Shown in pieces: positions 28,770 through 37,181 of a stretch of 64,000 bases of DNA. Made by a program: the position numbers and the translations under genes. The stretch spans positions 1,488,001 to 1,552,000 of the forward strand of contig NZ_CP036533.1 of the NCBI RefSeq assembly GCF_024585265.1, written 5' to 3'. The notes under the pieces are model-generated. The model saw nothing but the letters and a program-made list of their open reading frames with translations. It searched no databases and had not been told where the DNA came from. Each line of letters opens with the position of its first letter. Position 1 is the stretch's first letter. This DNA is from Bradyrhizobium sp. WBAH42. Its GTDB lineage: Bacteria > Pseudomonadota > Alphaproteobacteria > Rhizobiales > Xanthobacteraceae.

Positions 28770-29753
28770 ATGAGTTCTCTCCGCCCTTTTTGCCTGACGT
28801 CATGGCTGGCCGTGCCCGCGGCGGCGGCGCTGTTATGGCTGACGCCCGCCTCGCATGCGCAGACGCCCGCGCAACCTGCCCCCGCACCCGCCCAGTCACC
28901 TGATCCAGCGCCCGCTGCGCCGTCCCAGACCACCGTCGCCGCGAGGTCGTCCGAGCCGCGCGGCGTCACCTCGCGCGCCATCGACAAGGTGAAGGAGGTC
29001 GCGAAGTCCGCCGCCGACATCTTCAGCCGCGTGCCTTGCCTGCCGCCGAAGGGCGGCTCCAAGGCGATGGGCTCGCTGCCGCATGTCGCGAGCAAGCTCG
29101 TCGCCGGACAGCCCGTCGTCATCGTCGCGTTCGGTTCGTCGTCGACCGCGGGCTTCGGCGCGAGCTCGCCGGAGTTCAACTACCCCAATCGCCTCGCCGC
29201 GCAGCTGCGGCGTCACTATCCGAGCGCCGACATCACGGTCGTCAACGCCGGCGTCGGCGGCGAGGATGCGCCCGAGATGATGAAGCGCCTGCAGACGCAG
29301 GTGATCGACGTGCATCCGGATCTCGTGATCTGGCAGGTCGGCACCAACGCCGTGCTGCGCAACCTCGATCCCGCCGATACGGCCAAGCTGGTCGAGGACG
29401 GCATCAGCCGCATTCAGGCCGCCGGTGGCACCGACATCGTGCTGGTCGACCCGCAATATTCGCCGGCCGTCAACCAGCGCAAGGAGAGCGCCGGCAAGAT
29501 GATCAAGCTGCTCGGCAACGTCGCCGAGCTGCGCAAGGTCGGCATCTTCCCGCGCTTCGAGGTGATGCGCGACTGGCACGAGAACCAGTCGATCCCGGTC
29601 GAGAGCTTCGTCATCGCCGACGGCCTGCACATGAACGATTGGGGCTATGCCTGCTTCGCCCAGCTGCTCGGCGACGACATCATCCGCTCCGTCGGCCAGA
29701 TCAAGCTCGGGGTGAACGTGCCCGCCGATGTGAGAACGTATCGGCCGATGTGA
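28770..29753 (+). CDS. Exported SGNH/GDSL hydrolase
   Basis: The 327-residue precursor has a signal peptide (about residues 1-30), a Pro/Ala-rich linker (about 31-60) and an SGNH domain. All four blocks are visible: FGSSST with Ser123, Gly164 in GVGGED, Asn193 in VGTNAV, and Asp284-x-x-His287 in ADGLHMND. It should be an active periplasmic esterase or acyltransferase. It follows opgC and the degenerate paralogue (12-base gap). Context suggests action on glucan substituents; no substrate is shown by sequence. Confidence 0.85.
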   Translation: MSSLRPFCLTSWLAVPAAAALLWLTPASHAQTPAQPAPAPAQSPDPAPAAPSQTTVAARSSEPRGVTSRAIDKVKEVAKSAADIFSRVPCLPPKGGSKAMGSLPHVASKLVAGQPVVIVAFGSSSTAGFGASSPEFNYPNRLAAQLRRHYPSADITVVNAGVGGEDAPEMMKRLQTQVIDVHPDLVIWQVGTNAVLRNLDPADTAKLVEDGISRIQAAGGTDIVLVDPQYSPAVNQRKESAGKMIKLLGNVAELRKVGIFPRFEVMRDWHENQSIPVESFVIADGLHMNDWGYACFAQLLGDDIIRSVGQIKLGVNVPADVRTYRPM

Positions 29754-29766
29754 GAGGCTGCGTAGC

Positions 29767-29857
29767 CGTAGGGTGGGCAAAGGCGCGCAGCGCCGTGCCC
29801 ACCATCTCGTCATTGTAGTCGAGAATGGTGGGCACGCTTCGCTTTGCCCACCCTACG
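29767..29857. repeat. Dispersed palindromic repeat, family D copy
   Basis: Perfect 16-base outer arms, CGTAGGGTGGGCAAAG and CTTTGCCCACCCTACG, with inner GTGCCCACCAT and ATGGTGGGCAC. Same element as 37060-37159. It lies between the convergent SGNH and metZ genes. Confidence 0.88.
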
Positions 29858-29866
29858 AAGCTTTCC

Positions 29867-31054
29867 TCACGCCTTCTCCAGCGCCGCGGTGAGATCTTCG
29901 ATCAGGTCATCGGCGTGCTCGAGCCCCGCCGAGAAGCGAATGAAACCCTCGCTGATGCCGAGCGCGGCGCGGTCTTCCGGCTTCAGGCGCTGATGCGTCG
30001 TGGTCGCCGGATGCGTGACGAGGCTCTTGGCGTCGCCGAGATTGTTCGAGATCTTGGCAAGCTTCAATTCGTTGAGCACGCGGAACGCCGCCGCCTTGCC
30101 GCCCTTCACCTCGAAGCCGACCAGCGTCGAGCCGCCGCGCATCTGCTTCTTCACCAGCGCCGCCTGCGGATGATCGGCGCGGCCGGGATAGACCAGCCGC
30201 GAGATCTTGGGATGGCTCGCCAGCACCTCGGCGATGCGCGCGGCCGTGTCGGTCTGCGCGCGCACGCGCACGCCGAGCGTCTCCAGGCCCTTGAGCAGGA
30301 CCCAGGCATTGAACGGCGAGATCGACGGGCCGGTCTGGCGCATGAAATTGTGGATGTGCTCGGCGATGAAGGCTTCCGAGGACAGGATGATGCCGCCGAG
30401 ACAGCGGCCCTGGCCGTCGATGTGCTTGGTCGCGGAGTAGACGACGACGTCGGCGCCGAGCGCGAGCGGGCTCTGCCAGATCGGCGTCGCAAACACGTTG
30501 TCGACGACGAGCCGCGCGCCACCCTTGTGCGCGATCTCGGCAATCGAGGGAATGTCGAGTACGTCCAGCGTCGGGTTGGTCGGGCTCTCCAGGAAGAACG
30601 TCTTGGTGTTGGGCCGGAGCGCGCGCTGCCATTCATCGAGATTGGCACCGTCGACCAGCGTGGTCTCGATGCCATAGCGCGGCAGCAGGTCCTGGACGAC
30701 GTAGAGGCACGAGCCGAACAACGCGCGGGAGGCGACGACGTGATCGCCGGCCTTGAGCGGTGCCAGGATCGCGGTCGTCACCGCCGCCATGCCGGTTGCC
30801 GCCGAGCGCGCGGCCTCGGCGCCTTCGAGCTCGATCATGCGGCGCTCGAACATCGCAATGGTCGGGTTGGAATAGCGCGAATAGATGAAGCCGGGATCCT
30901 CGCCCTTGAACCGCGCCTCGCACTCCTCCGCGCTGGCGTAGACATAGCCTTGCGTCAGGAACAGCGCCTCCGACGTCTCGCCATATTGCGAGCGAAGGGT
31001 GCCGGAATGGACCAGGCGGGTTTCGGGGCGGTAAGTGGCAGACGACTTCGACAT
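29867..31054 (-). CDS. metZ: O-succinylhomoserine sulfhydrylase
   Basis: This 395-residue PLP enzyme of the Cys/Met metabolism family makes homocysteine from O-succinylhomoserine and sulfide. The PLP lysine is Lys210 in YSATKHIDGQGR; the FIYSRYSNPT and ESPTNPTLDVLDI segments fit MetZ. GGAGAGGG lies before the ATG at 31054. It is controlled by a SAM-II riboswitch and terminator in its leader, so it should be off when S-adenosylmethionine is high. Confidence 0.94.
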   Translation of the reverse strand: MSKSSATYRPETRLVHSGTLRSQYGETSEALFLTQGYVYASAEECEARFKGEDPGFIYSRYSNPTIAMFERRMIELEGAEAARSAATGMAAVTTAILAPLKAGDHVVASRALFGSCLYVVQDLLPRYGIETTLVDGANLDEWQRALRPNTKTFFLESPTNPTLDVLDIPSIAEIAHKGGARLVVDNVFATPIWQSPLALGADVVVYSATKHIDGQGRCLGGIILSSEAFIAEHIHNFMRQTGPSISPFNAWVLLKGLETLGVRVRAQTDTAARIAEVLASHPKISRLVYPGRADHPQAALVKKQMRGGSTLVGFEVKGGKAAAFRVLNELKLAKISNNLGDAKSLVTHPATTTHQRLKPEDRAALGISEGFIRFSAGLEHADDLIEDLTAALEKA

Positions 31055-31094
31055 AGGACCCTCTCCGACATGACCGTCGAGGCGAAAACGGTCA

Positions 31095-31128
31095 CAAAAA
31101 AACCGGCCTGGATATCTCCACGGGCCGG
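31095..31128 (-). terminator. Intrinsic terminator in the metZ leader
   Basis: On the minus strand CCGGCC (31128-31123) pairs with GGCCGG (31108-31103); TGGA and TCCA extend the stem inside, and seven Ts follow directly (31102-31096). An upstream segment, GGCCGGG (31148-31142), can instead pair with CCCGGCC (31128-31122), forming an antiterminator. The two stems exclude each other. Confidence 0.85.
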
Positions 31129-31144
31129 GATCACAGAGGTCCCC

Positions 31145-31205
31145 GGCCTGTTTAGCGACTTATTTAACGTGGCTGCAAGCCGGCCGGCTCAAATCACCAC
31201 GGGAT
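31145..31205 (-). ncRNA. SAM-II riboswitch
   Basis: The minus strand contains, in order, CGTGGTGATTTGAG, a GC-rich spacer, GGCTTGCAGCCACGTTAAA, TAAGTC and GCTAAACAGG. This is the SAM-II consensus, including the pseudoknot partners. SAM-II riboswitches precede metA and metZ in alphaproteobacteria and bind S-adenosylmethionine. Here the riboswitch is followed by a terminator and antiterminator before metZ. Confidence 0.93.
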
Positions 31206-31213
31206 AAGTGATG

Positions 31214-31242
31214 CTCATATTCCGCAATGCCCTTTCCGTCAA
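31214..31242 (-). promoter_or_regulatory. metZ promoter
   Basis: On the minus strand TTGACG (31242-31237), 17 bases and TATGAG (31219-31214) give a sigma-70 promoter. The predicted start is about 31207, placing the SAM-II aptamer at the very 5' end of the transcript. Confidence 0.7.
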
Positions 31243-31290
31243 GGCGTCCATCGGATAGCCGTAAAAGACTTGTATTTCCGGCATGTCCGG

Positions 31291-32427
31291 ATGCGTTTGA
31301 CCCCTGATGAGGACCCCCGGTTGACGTTCACGGTCGCCGCCGACGCCAATGGTATCCTGCCCGACCGCATGATCGCGGCGATGGCGGAAGAAGGTCTCAT
31401 CCTGCCCGCCTACGACTTCGTCGAGAGCCAGATCCAGCCGGCGAGCCTCGATCTGCGCCTTGGCGACATCGCCTATCGCGTCCGTGCCAGCTTCCTCCCC
31501 GGGCCCGGCGCCACGGTGGCCGAGCGCATCGACGAGTTGAAGCTGCACGAGTTCAGCCTCGCCGACGGCGCGGTGCTCGAGACCAATTGCGTCTACATCG
31601 TGCCGCTGCTCGAAAGCCTCGCGCTGCCGCCGGAGATCGTCGCTGCCGCCAATCCGAAGAGCTCGACCGGCCGGCTCGACGTCTTCACCCGCGTGATCGC
31701 CGACGGCACCCGCCGCTTCGACATGATCGGCGCCGGCTATCACGGCCCGCTCTATGCCGAGATCAGTCCGAAAACGTTTCCGGTCTTGGTGCGCGAGGGC
31801 TCGCGCCTCAGCCAGGTGCGCTTCCGCACCGGCGATGCCATCCTCAATCCCGACGAGCTCGATGCGCTCCATGCTAGCGAGCGCCTCGTCGACATCGACG
31901 ATGCGGACCTGTCCGGCGGCGTTGCCGTCTCGGTCGATCTGTCGGGCGAGAAGGCGAGCGGCTTCGTCGGCTACCGCGCCAAGCGCCACACCGGCGTCGT
32001 CGACGTCGACCGCCGCGCCGGCTACGCGGTGGAGGATTTCTGGGAGCCGATCTCGGCGCGCCCCGACGGCAGCCTGATCCTCGACCCCGGCGAGTTCTAC
32101 ATCCTCGCCTCCAAGGAAGCGGTGCAGGTGCCGCCCGACTACGCCGCGGAGATGGTGCCGTTCGATCCCTTGGTCGGCGAATTCCGCGTGCACTATGCCG
32201 GCTTCTTCGATCCCGGCTTCGGCTATGCCGGCGCTGGGGGGCAGGGCGCCCGCGCGGTGCTCGAAGTGCGCTCGCGCGAGGTGCCGTTCATCCTCGAGCA
32301 CGGCCAGATCGTCGGCCGCCTCGTCTACGAGAAGATGCTGGCGCGCCCCGACGCGATGTACGGCCAGCGCATCGGTTCCAACTACCAGGCGCAAGGCCTC
32401 AAACTATCGAAGCATTTTCGGGTGTAG
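31291..32427 (+). CDS. dcd: dCTP deaminase, two-domain type
   Basis: This 378-residue protein is a 2'-deoxycytidine 5'-triphosphate deaminase of the long alphaproteobacterial type, about twice the usual 190 residues, with two Dcd/dUTPase-like halves. The active-site stretch PKSSTGRLDVFTRVIADG lies in the first half and GQIVGRLVYEKM in the second. It converts dCTP to dUTP for thymidylate synthesis. I chose the ATG at 31291; a TTG at 31270 is the alternative. It is divergent from metZ. Confidence 0.88.
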   Translation: MRLTPDEDPRLTFTVAADANGILPDRMIAAMAEEGLILPAYDFVESQIQPASLDLRLGDIAYRVRASFLPGPGATVAERIDELKLHEFSLADGAVLETNCVYIVPLLESLALPPEIVAAANPKSSTGRLDVFTRVIADGTRRFDMIGAGYHGPLYAEISPKTFPVLVREGSRLSQVRFRTGDAILNPDELDALHASERLVDIDDADLSGGVAVSVDLSGEKASGFVGYRAKRHTGVVDVDRRAGYAVEDFWEPISARPDGSLILDPGEFYILASKEAVQVPPDYAAEMVPFDPLVGEFRVHYAGFFDPGFGYAGAGGQGARAVLEVRSREVPFILEHGQIVGRLVYEKMLARPDAMYGQRIGSNYQAQGLKLSKHFRV

Positions 32428-32440
32428 CTGCACACTCTAC

Positions 32441-32608
32441 TGTCATGCCCCGGCTTGCCGACTTCGCTGAAGCTTCGCCGGCCGAGCACCCTCTGGCCCG
32501 GCGTAGCCTAGCGGAGCAGGGACCGGGGCATCCAGTACGCCGCGGCCTCCCGATTTGATCACTTCTGCCTCGGAGTACTGGATCGCCCGATCAAGTCGGG
32601 CGATGACA
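32441..32608. repeat. Dispersed palindromic repeat, family B copy 2
   Basis: Starts TGTCATGCCCCGGCTTG, includes GGGGCATCCAGTACGCCGCGGCC and GAGTACTGGATCGCCCG (shared cores CATCCAGTACGCCGCGG and TACTGGATCGCCCG), and ends TCGGGCGATGACAC. Longer than the copies at 6816 and 60732 because of an extra hairpin in the first half. Confidence 0.75.
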
Positions 32609-32657
32609 CCGAATGTGTGTCACGATGCGCAAGACCAGCTACATGCGAGGTGGCGAC

Positions 32658-33071
32658 ATGACCGATCAGTTCCAACTCGATGCAAGCATCATCAACGACG
32701 CCGCGGACGCGCTGATCTATTCCGATCGCTCCGGCACGATCACGCGCTGGAATCGCGCATCGACCGCGCTGTTCGGCTTCTCCGCCGACGAAGCGCTCGG
32801 CCAGAATCTCGATCTGATCATTCCCGAACATCTGCGCGCCGCGCACTGGAAAGCCTTCGACGCCGCGCTCACGAGCGGCACCATGAAGCTTGCGGGCAGG
32901 CCGACGCTGACCCGCGCGCTGCACAAGAGCGGGCGCAAGCTCTACATCGAGATGACCTTCGCGCTGGTGCGGGACAGAGATGGTGCCGTGCAGGGATCGG
33001 TGGCGATGGCGCGCGACGTCACGGAGCGCGTCGAGCGCGAACGGGCGGCCAAGGCGGCGCAAAATTCGTGA
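32658..33071 (+). CDS. Stand-alone PAS domain protein
   Basis: A 137-residue protein that is almost entirely one PAS domain: INDAADALIYSDRSGTITRWN near the start, FGFSADEALGQNLDLIIPEH, and the PAC segment DGAVQGSVAMARDVTER. There is no kinase, cyclase or DNA-binding domain. It may sense a small ligand or redox state and act through a partner protein that is not evident nearby. The ATG at 32658 has GAGGTGG upstream; the longer frame from 32613 lies in repeat-derived sequence. Confidence 0.85.
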   Translation: MTDQFQLDASIINDAADALIYSDRSGTITRWNRASTALFGFSADEALGQNLDLIIPEHLRAAHWKAFDAALTSGTMKLAGRPTLTRALHKSGRKLYIEMTFALVRDRDGAVQGSVAMARDVTERVERERAAKAAQNS

Positions 33072-33176
33072 TGCGGAATTGACGGAACGCCGTGCAGGGA
33101 GGCCTGCACGCGGGTCATGTTGCCTGTCACCGGCCGCGGTGACACACTCGATCAAAACCATGATCGGGGAGCCTAC

Positions 33177-34229
33177 ATGACCGCCGCACCAGACCTCGCG
33201 CAGGAAGCGCAATGGAAGCGCTGGCGCGCAGTCGCAGATCTCTACCACGCCTATTTCACCGGCCTCATCCTCACCGTCGTCACGCGCCGCGGCACGGCGG
33301 ATGCCGCCGAGTTCGTCTTCCGCGTGTTCCGCCGCCAGCAGCAGGAGCGCTTCCTGCCGGGGCTCAAAAAGCTCGGAATCGACCATCTGCCGCCGGCGGT
33401 CGCGGCTGCGCAATATCACTATCTCTCCAACTGGATCGGCGGCGTGCATGTCGAATATATGTATGAGAGCGACAGCAAGGCCTGGATCCGCTATCCGCCG
33501 CCGCGCTGGATCTGGAAGGGCACCGCGATCTGCGGCGTGCCGGGCGAAGTCTCCCGCGCAATGCTGCGCGGCTGGCACGCCAACAACGGCGTTGCGCTCG
33601 GCGATCTCAGGCTCGGCTTCGTCTGCACCAAGCAGAGCGTCGACGGCCAGGACGGGCTCGAAGGCTATTATCATCTCTACGACCATCCGCTCGAGCTCGA
33701 CCAGCGCCTGGTGTTCGCGCGGCACCTGGAAGCGCCGCTGTTCGATGCGAAGACGGCGCCGGCATTGCCGATCGCGAGCTGGCCAAGACCGCGGTTGGAA
33801 AAGGCCTATCGCAATTACGCGATGGAATATGTCCGCACCGCCGCGCCCGTGATGGTGCAACTGTTCGGCCCCGAGGATGCCGGCTATCTGCTGCACCTCA
33901 CCGGCAAGCTGATCGGCATGCAATATTTCGACGAGGTTGCCGCGGCGCTGGCGATGACCCGCGGCGGCGCGCGAGAGTTCGCATCCTTCCTGAGCGCGCT
34001 GCTCGCCACGCAGGATGATGCAGCCGAGATGACACGATCGGAAGGCACCTTTGAGATCCGGCAGCAAAGCTGGAAGCTGATGGACAACGTCGCCGACACT
34101 CACCGCGCCTGCGCCAAGGTGCTGGAAGGATTGTTCGAGGGTCTCGCTGCAGGCTGCGGCCGGCATATCGGCGTGCAGATGCGCGCCGCTGCAGGCGGCC
34201 GTCCGCCATTGGTCTGGACGATTGAGTGA
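33177..34229 (+). CDS. Protein of unknown function
   Basis: A 350-residue soluble protein with no signal peptide or membrane helix. I do not recognise its family. Distinct features are the conserved-looking blocks YHYLSNWIGGVHVEYMYESDSKAWIRYPPPRW (key part YPPPRWIWKGTAICGVP) and the C-terminal QSWKLMDNVADTHRACAKVLEGLFEGLA. Cysteines are few. The codon use is like that of the neighbours, so it is a real gene; GGGGAG precedes the ATG at 33177. It is 105 bases downstream of the PAS gene and could share a transcript. Confidence 0.75.
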   Translation: MTAAPDLAQEAQWKRWRAVADLYHAYFTGLILTVVTRRGTADAAEFVFRVFRRQQQERFLPGLKKLGIDHLPPAVAAAQYHYLSNWIGGVHVEYMYESDSKAWIRYPPPRWIWKGTAICGVPGEVSRAMLRGWHANNGVALGDLRLGFVCTKQSVDGQDGLEGYYHLYDHPLELDQRLVFARHLEAPLFDAKTAPALPIASWPRPRLEKAYRNYAMEYVRTAAPVMVQLFGPEDAGYLLHLTGKLIGMQYFDEVAAALAMTRGGAREFASFLSALLATQDDAAEMTRSEGTFEIRQQSWKLMDNVADTHRACAKVLEGLFEGLAAGCGRHIGVQMRAAAGGRPPLVWTIE

Positions 34230-34245
34230 GCGACAGTGTCGCCGC

Positions 34246-34430
34246 GCTTCGCCTCTCCCCGCGTGCGGGGAGAGGCCGGAATTTGCGACAGCAAATTCCG
34301 GGTGAGGGGGAGTCTCCGCGAGTCCGGCTGTCACCGTTGTTGCGGAAGCGGCCCCTCACCCCAACCCTCTCAGCGCGAGCGAAGCTCGTCGCGGCCCCGT
34401 AGGAACGGGGAGAGGGAGAAGAGGAGAAGT
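34246..34430. repeat. Repeat-filled gap before MATE gene
   Basis: The 376-base gap holds CCTCTCCCCGC/GCGGGGAGAGG (about 34251-34275), GGAATTTGC-GACA-GCAAATTCC (34279-34300), and a second half with CCCTCACCCCAACCCTCTC and CGGGGAGAGGG. It resembles a decayed dispersed element related in style to 2345-2512. No gene is supported in the rest of the gap. Confidence 0.7.
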
Positions 34431-34605
34431 GCCGTAATTCCACCGCTTGAAATGCGCTGCCGCAGGGCACGCCTGCATCCGGCGCAGGCGGAATCGGGGC
34501 TCGCCGTGCTAACAAGCCTCAGCCGCGCCTTTCGCGCGAACGAAGTCATTTGGCACACCAAGTAATTTGCCGCGCCGCAAACGGCGGCTGCGCCCGGGAG
34601 AGGAC

Positions 34606-36048
34606 ATGTCCGACATCGCCGAAATCCCGGTCGATGAGCAAGAGCGCCCGCTGCCGCCGCCTCCACCGCCGATCAGAAGCGCGCTGACCGACGGGCCGAT
34701 CCTGCGCACGCTGCTCTCGCTCGCCTGGCCGAACGTGATCGGCCTGTCGGCCGGCATCTGTGTCGTGATCGCCGAGACCTCCTATGTCGGCCGGCTCGGC
34801 GTCGAGGCGCTGGCGGCGATGGCGCTGGTGTTTCCGACGATCATTCTGACCATGACGATGTCCGGCGGCGCCATGGGCGGCGCGGTGGCGTCGGCCATCG
34901 CGCGTGCGCTCGGTGCCGGCAACCGCGAGCGCGCCGGTATCCTCGCCGTGCACGCGATGCTGATCGGCATCGGCTTCGGCCTCGTCTTCATGCTGGGCAT
35001 GCTGGTCTTCGGGCCAAAACTGCTCGAGATGCTCGGCGGCCGCGGCGATGTGCTGACGCATGCGATCGCCTACACGCAGGTGTTCTTCGGCGGCGCCGTG
35101 CTGCCCTGGCTGCTCAACACCATGGCGGGGATCCTGCGCGGCACCGGCAACATGAAGCTGCCGTCGTTCCTGATCCTCAACTCCGCGGCCTGGCAGATCG
35201 TGCTCGGCGGCACGCTCGGCCTCGGGCTCGGGCCGGTGCCGCAGCTCGGCATGCGCGGCGTCGCCGCCGGCGCGCTGATCGCCTACACCATGAATATCGG
35301 CATCATGAGTTGGTACCTGTTCTCCGGCCGCGCGCGGATCACGTTGAAGCTGCGCGGCCTGCGCATCCAATGGGCGATGTTCTTCGACATCCTGAAGGTC
35401 GGCGCCATCGCCTGCTTCTCGCCGCTGCAATCAGTGCTGACGATCTCGATCTTCACCCACATGCTGGCGCAGTTCGGCACCGCGATCCTCGCCGGCTACG
35501 GCGTCGGCGCGCGGCTCGAATTCCTGCTGACCTCGATCGCGTTCTCGTTCGGCATTGCCTGCGTGCCGATGGTCGGGATGGCGATCGGCGCAGGCCGCAT
35601 CGCGCGGGCCCGGCGCATCGCCTGGACCGCCAGTGTTGCCGCTTTCGTGGCGGTCGGCGCGCCGGCGTGCCTCGTTGCGATCTTTCCCGATCTCTGGGTC
35701 AACATGTTCACCGACAGCGCGGCCGTGCGCGCGGCGAGCCACCAATATCTCTCGACGGTCGGGCCGTTCTACGCTTTCTTCGGCCTTGCAACGACGATGT
35801 ATTTCTCCTCGCAAGGCGCGGCCAAGGTGATCGGGCCGGTGCTGGCGCAGACGGCGCGGCTGATCTACATCGCAGGAATCGGCTGGTGGCTGTCGACGCA
35901 CGGCGCCAGCGCGCAGAGCTTCTTCTGGCTCGCCGCGAGCTCGATGGTCGTGCTCGGCCTGCTGTCGTGCTCCAGCGTCGTGCTGACACGCTGGGGACCG
36001 CGCGAGACGAAGCCCGCGATCAGGCCGGCGCTTTCGATTGGTGACTAG
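34606..36048 (+). CDS. MATE family multidrug exporter
   Basis: A 480-residue protein with about twelve membrane segments after a Pro-rich cytoplasmic N-terminus (about residues 1-30). Typical MATE features are LAWPNVIGLSAGICVVIAETSYVGRLG and the second-half repeat FGTAILAGYGVGARLEFLLTSIAFSFG. It should export drugs or metabolites by cation antiport. I chose the ATG at 34606, with GGGAGAGG upstream, over the frame opening at 34567. Its stop overlaps the stop of the convergent Met-rich gene. Confidence 0.9.
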   Translation: MSDIAEIPVDEQERPLPPPPPPIRSALTDGPILRTLLSLAWPNVIGLSAGICVVIAETSYVGRLGVEALAAMALVFPTIILTMTMSGGAMGGAVASAIARALGAGNRERAGILAVHAMLIGIGFGLVFMLGMLVFGPKLLEMLGGRGDVLTHAIAYTQVFFGGAVLPWLLNTMAGILRGTGNMKLPSFLILNSAAWQIVLGGTLGLGLGPVPQLGMRGVAAGALIAYTMNIGIMSWYLFSGRARITLKLRGLRIQWAMFFDILKVGAIACFSPLQSVLTISIFTHMLAQFGTAILAGYGVGARLEFLLTSIAFSFGIACVPMVGMAIGAGRIARARRIAWTASVAAFVAVGAPACLVAIFPDLWVNMFTDSAAVRAASHQYLSTVGPFYAFFGLATTMYFSSQGAAKVIGPVLAQTARLIYIAGIGWWLSTHGASAQSFFWLAASSMVVLGLLSCSSVVLTRWGPRETKPAIRPALSIGD

Positions 36049-36521
36049 CGGCGTTTGTGGCGGCGATGGCCGCCGCCGCCGGTATTGGCGAGCCGCATCA
36101 ATTGCGGGATCATCGCCATCATGTCGCCGCCGCCGGCGCCGCCGAGCATGCCCATGATGTCGCCGCCGCCCATGCTGCCGATCCCGACTGGCATGGTGCC
36201 GCCGCCCATCGGCGCGTAGCCATAGTTCGGTGCACCGAATCCGCCGCCGAAACTGCCGCCGCCCATCATGCCGCCGAGCCCGCCGCCGCCGTTCTCCATC
36301 ATGCGGCTCATCATCGGGCCCATGGTCTGCATCAGCATGGCGAAGCGGCGCTTGCCCATCTTCGCCTTCATCATCTCCAGCATCGGCGCCATCTGCGTCA
36401 TCATGTCTTCGCCGCCGGTACCTCCGCCGCCGAGGAATTGCGCCCTTGCCGGCACGCTCGAGATCGAAAACAGCAGCAGCACCGCGGCTGCCTGACAGAT
36501 CACCTTGTCCGCACTTCTCAT
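36045..36521 (-). CDS. Methionine/glycine-rich secreted protein
   Basis: The 158-residue precursor has a signal peptide (about residues 1-27, VPARA before the cut). The mature part contains 25 methionines in about 131 residues, many as MM pairs, plus long Gly runs, and ends in a His/Arg-rich tail GGGGHRRHKRR. I do not recognise a family. Met-rich periplasmic segments often bind copper or silver, so metal handling is a possible role but is inferred. GAGGAG precedes the ATG at 36521. Its stop overlaps that of the convergent MATE gene. Confidence 0.75.
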   Translation of the reverse strand: MRSADKVICQAAAVLLLFSISSVPARAQFLGGGGTGGEDMMTQMAPMLEMMKAKMGKRRFAMLMQTMGPMMSRMMENGGGGLGGMMGGGSFGGGFGAPNYGYAPMGGGTMPVGIGSMGGGDIMGMLGGAGGGDMMAMIPQLMRLANTGGGGHRRHKRR

Positions 36522-36634
36522 GGCATGCTCCTCGCGTGCGTGGCGCCGCCGGGAAAGCAGAGCCGACCGGACGCACGCGGGCATGGTTACGGCCGGCGAG
36601 GATGCGCTTCTGTGAGAAAACTCACAGTGAATGA

Positions 36635-37036
36635 TCAGGCCGCCGCGGACGGAAACGCTTTGTGCATGGCGGTCACCGCCTCCTTGGTTTGCCCCTGAAC
36701 GTAAGGCGCGAGCTCGTTCGGCAGCATGTCGATGATCCAGATGAGGCGGCAGCTCGTCTCACCCTCGGCAACGACCTGAACCGAGGCGCTGTAATGCCGC
36801 AGCCGCTCGTTGTTGATGGCATAGACGAGGCGCCGCCGCGCATCGTCGCAATCGACCAGCACCTCGCGCGCGACGGAGCCGTTGGCGAAGGTAACGATGC
36901 GCGCATCGCCGTCGAGCGTGCACGCGGTGACGAAGCCCGGCACCAGCCGCCGATGCAGCGCACCGAAATCGCGCACCGCGTCCCAGACGTCGCGCGCGGA
37001 GGCGGGGAGGGAGATGTCATTGTGGATGGAGGCCAT
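36635..37036 (-). CDS. SRPBCC family (polyketide cyclase-like) protein
   Basis: A 133-residue protein with the START/SRPBCC lipid- or ligand-binding fold: N-terminal ISLPASARDVWDAVRDFGALHR, central VTFANGSVAREVLVD, and a C-terminal helix. Such proteins bind or transform hydrophobic ligands; no catalytic residues are evident. The ATG at 37036 is preceded by GGAGAG. The in-frame extension upstream runs through the family D repeat and is not coding. Confidence 0.85.
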   Translation of the reverse strand: MASIHNDISLPASARDVWDAVRDFGALHRRLVPGFVTACTLDGDARIVTFANGSVAREVLVDCDDARRRLVYAINNERLRHYSASVQVVAEGETSCRLIWIIDMLPNELAPYVQGQTKEAVTAMHKAFPSAAA

Positions 37037-37059
37037 GGTCTCTCCTATCAGGTGGAATT

Positions 37060-37159
37060 CGTAGGGTGGGCAAAGGCGCGCTCTTCGCGCGCCGTGCCCA
37101 CCATTCATCGGCGTTGTCGCGAGGAGTTGGTGGGCACGCTGCGCTTTGCCCACCCTACG
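37060..37159. repeat. Dispersed palindromic repeat, family D copy
   Basis: Outer arms CGTAGGGTGGGCAAAG and CTTTGCCCACCCTACG as at 29767-29857, with inner GTGCCCACCA and TGGTGGGCAC. It lies between the VOC gene and the SRPBCC gene, both on the minus strand. Confidence 0.88.
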
Positions 37160-37181
37160 AGGGCTCGTGCGCGGCGGCGCC

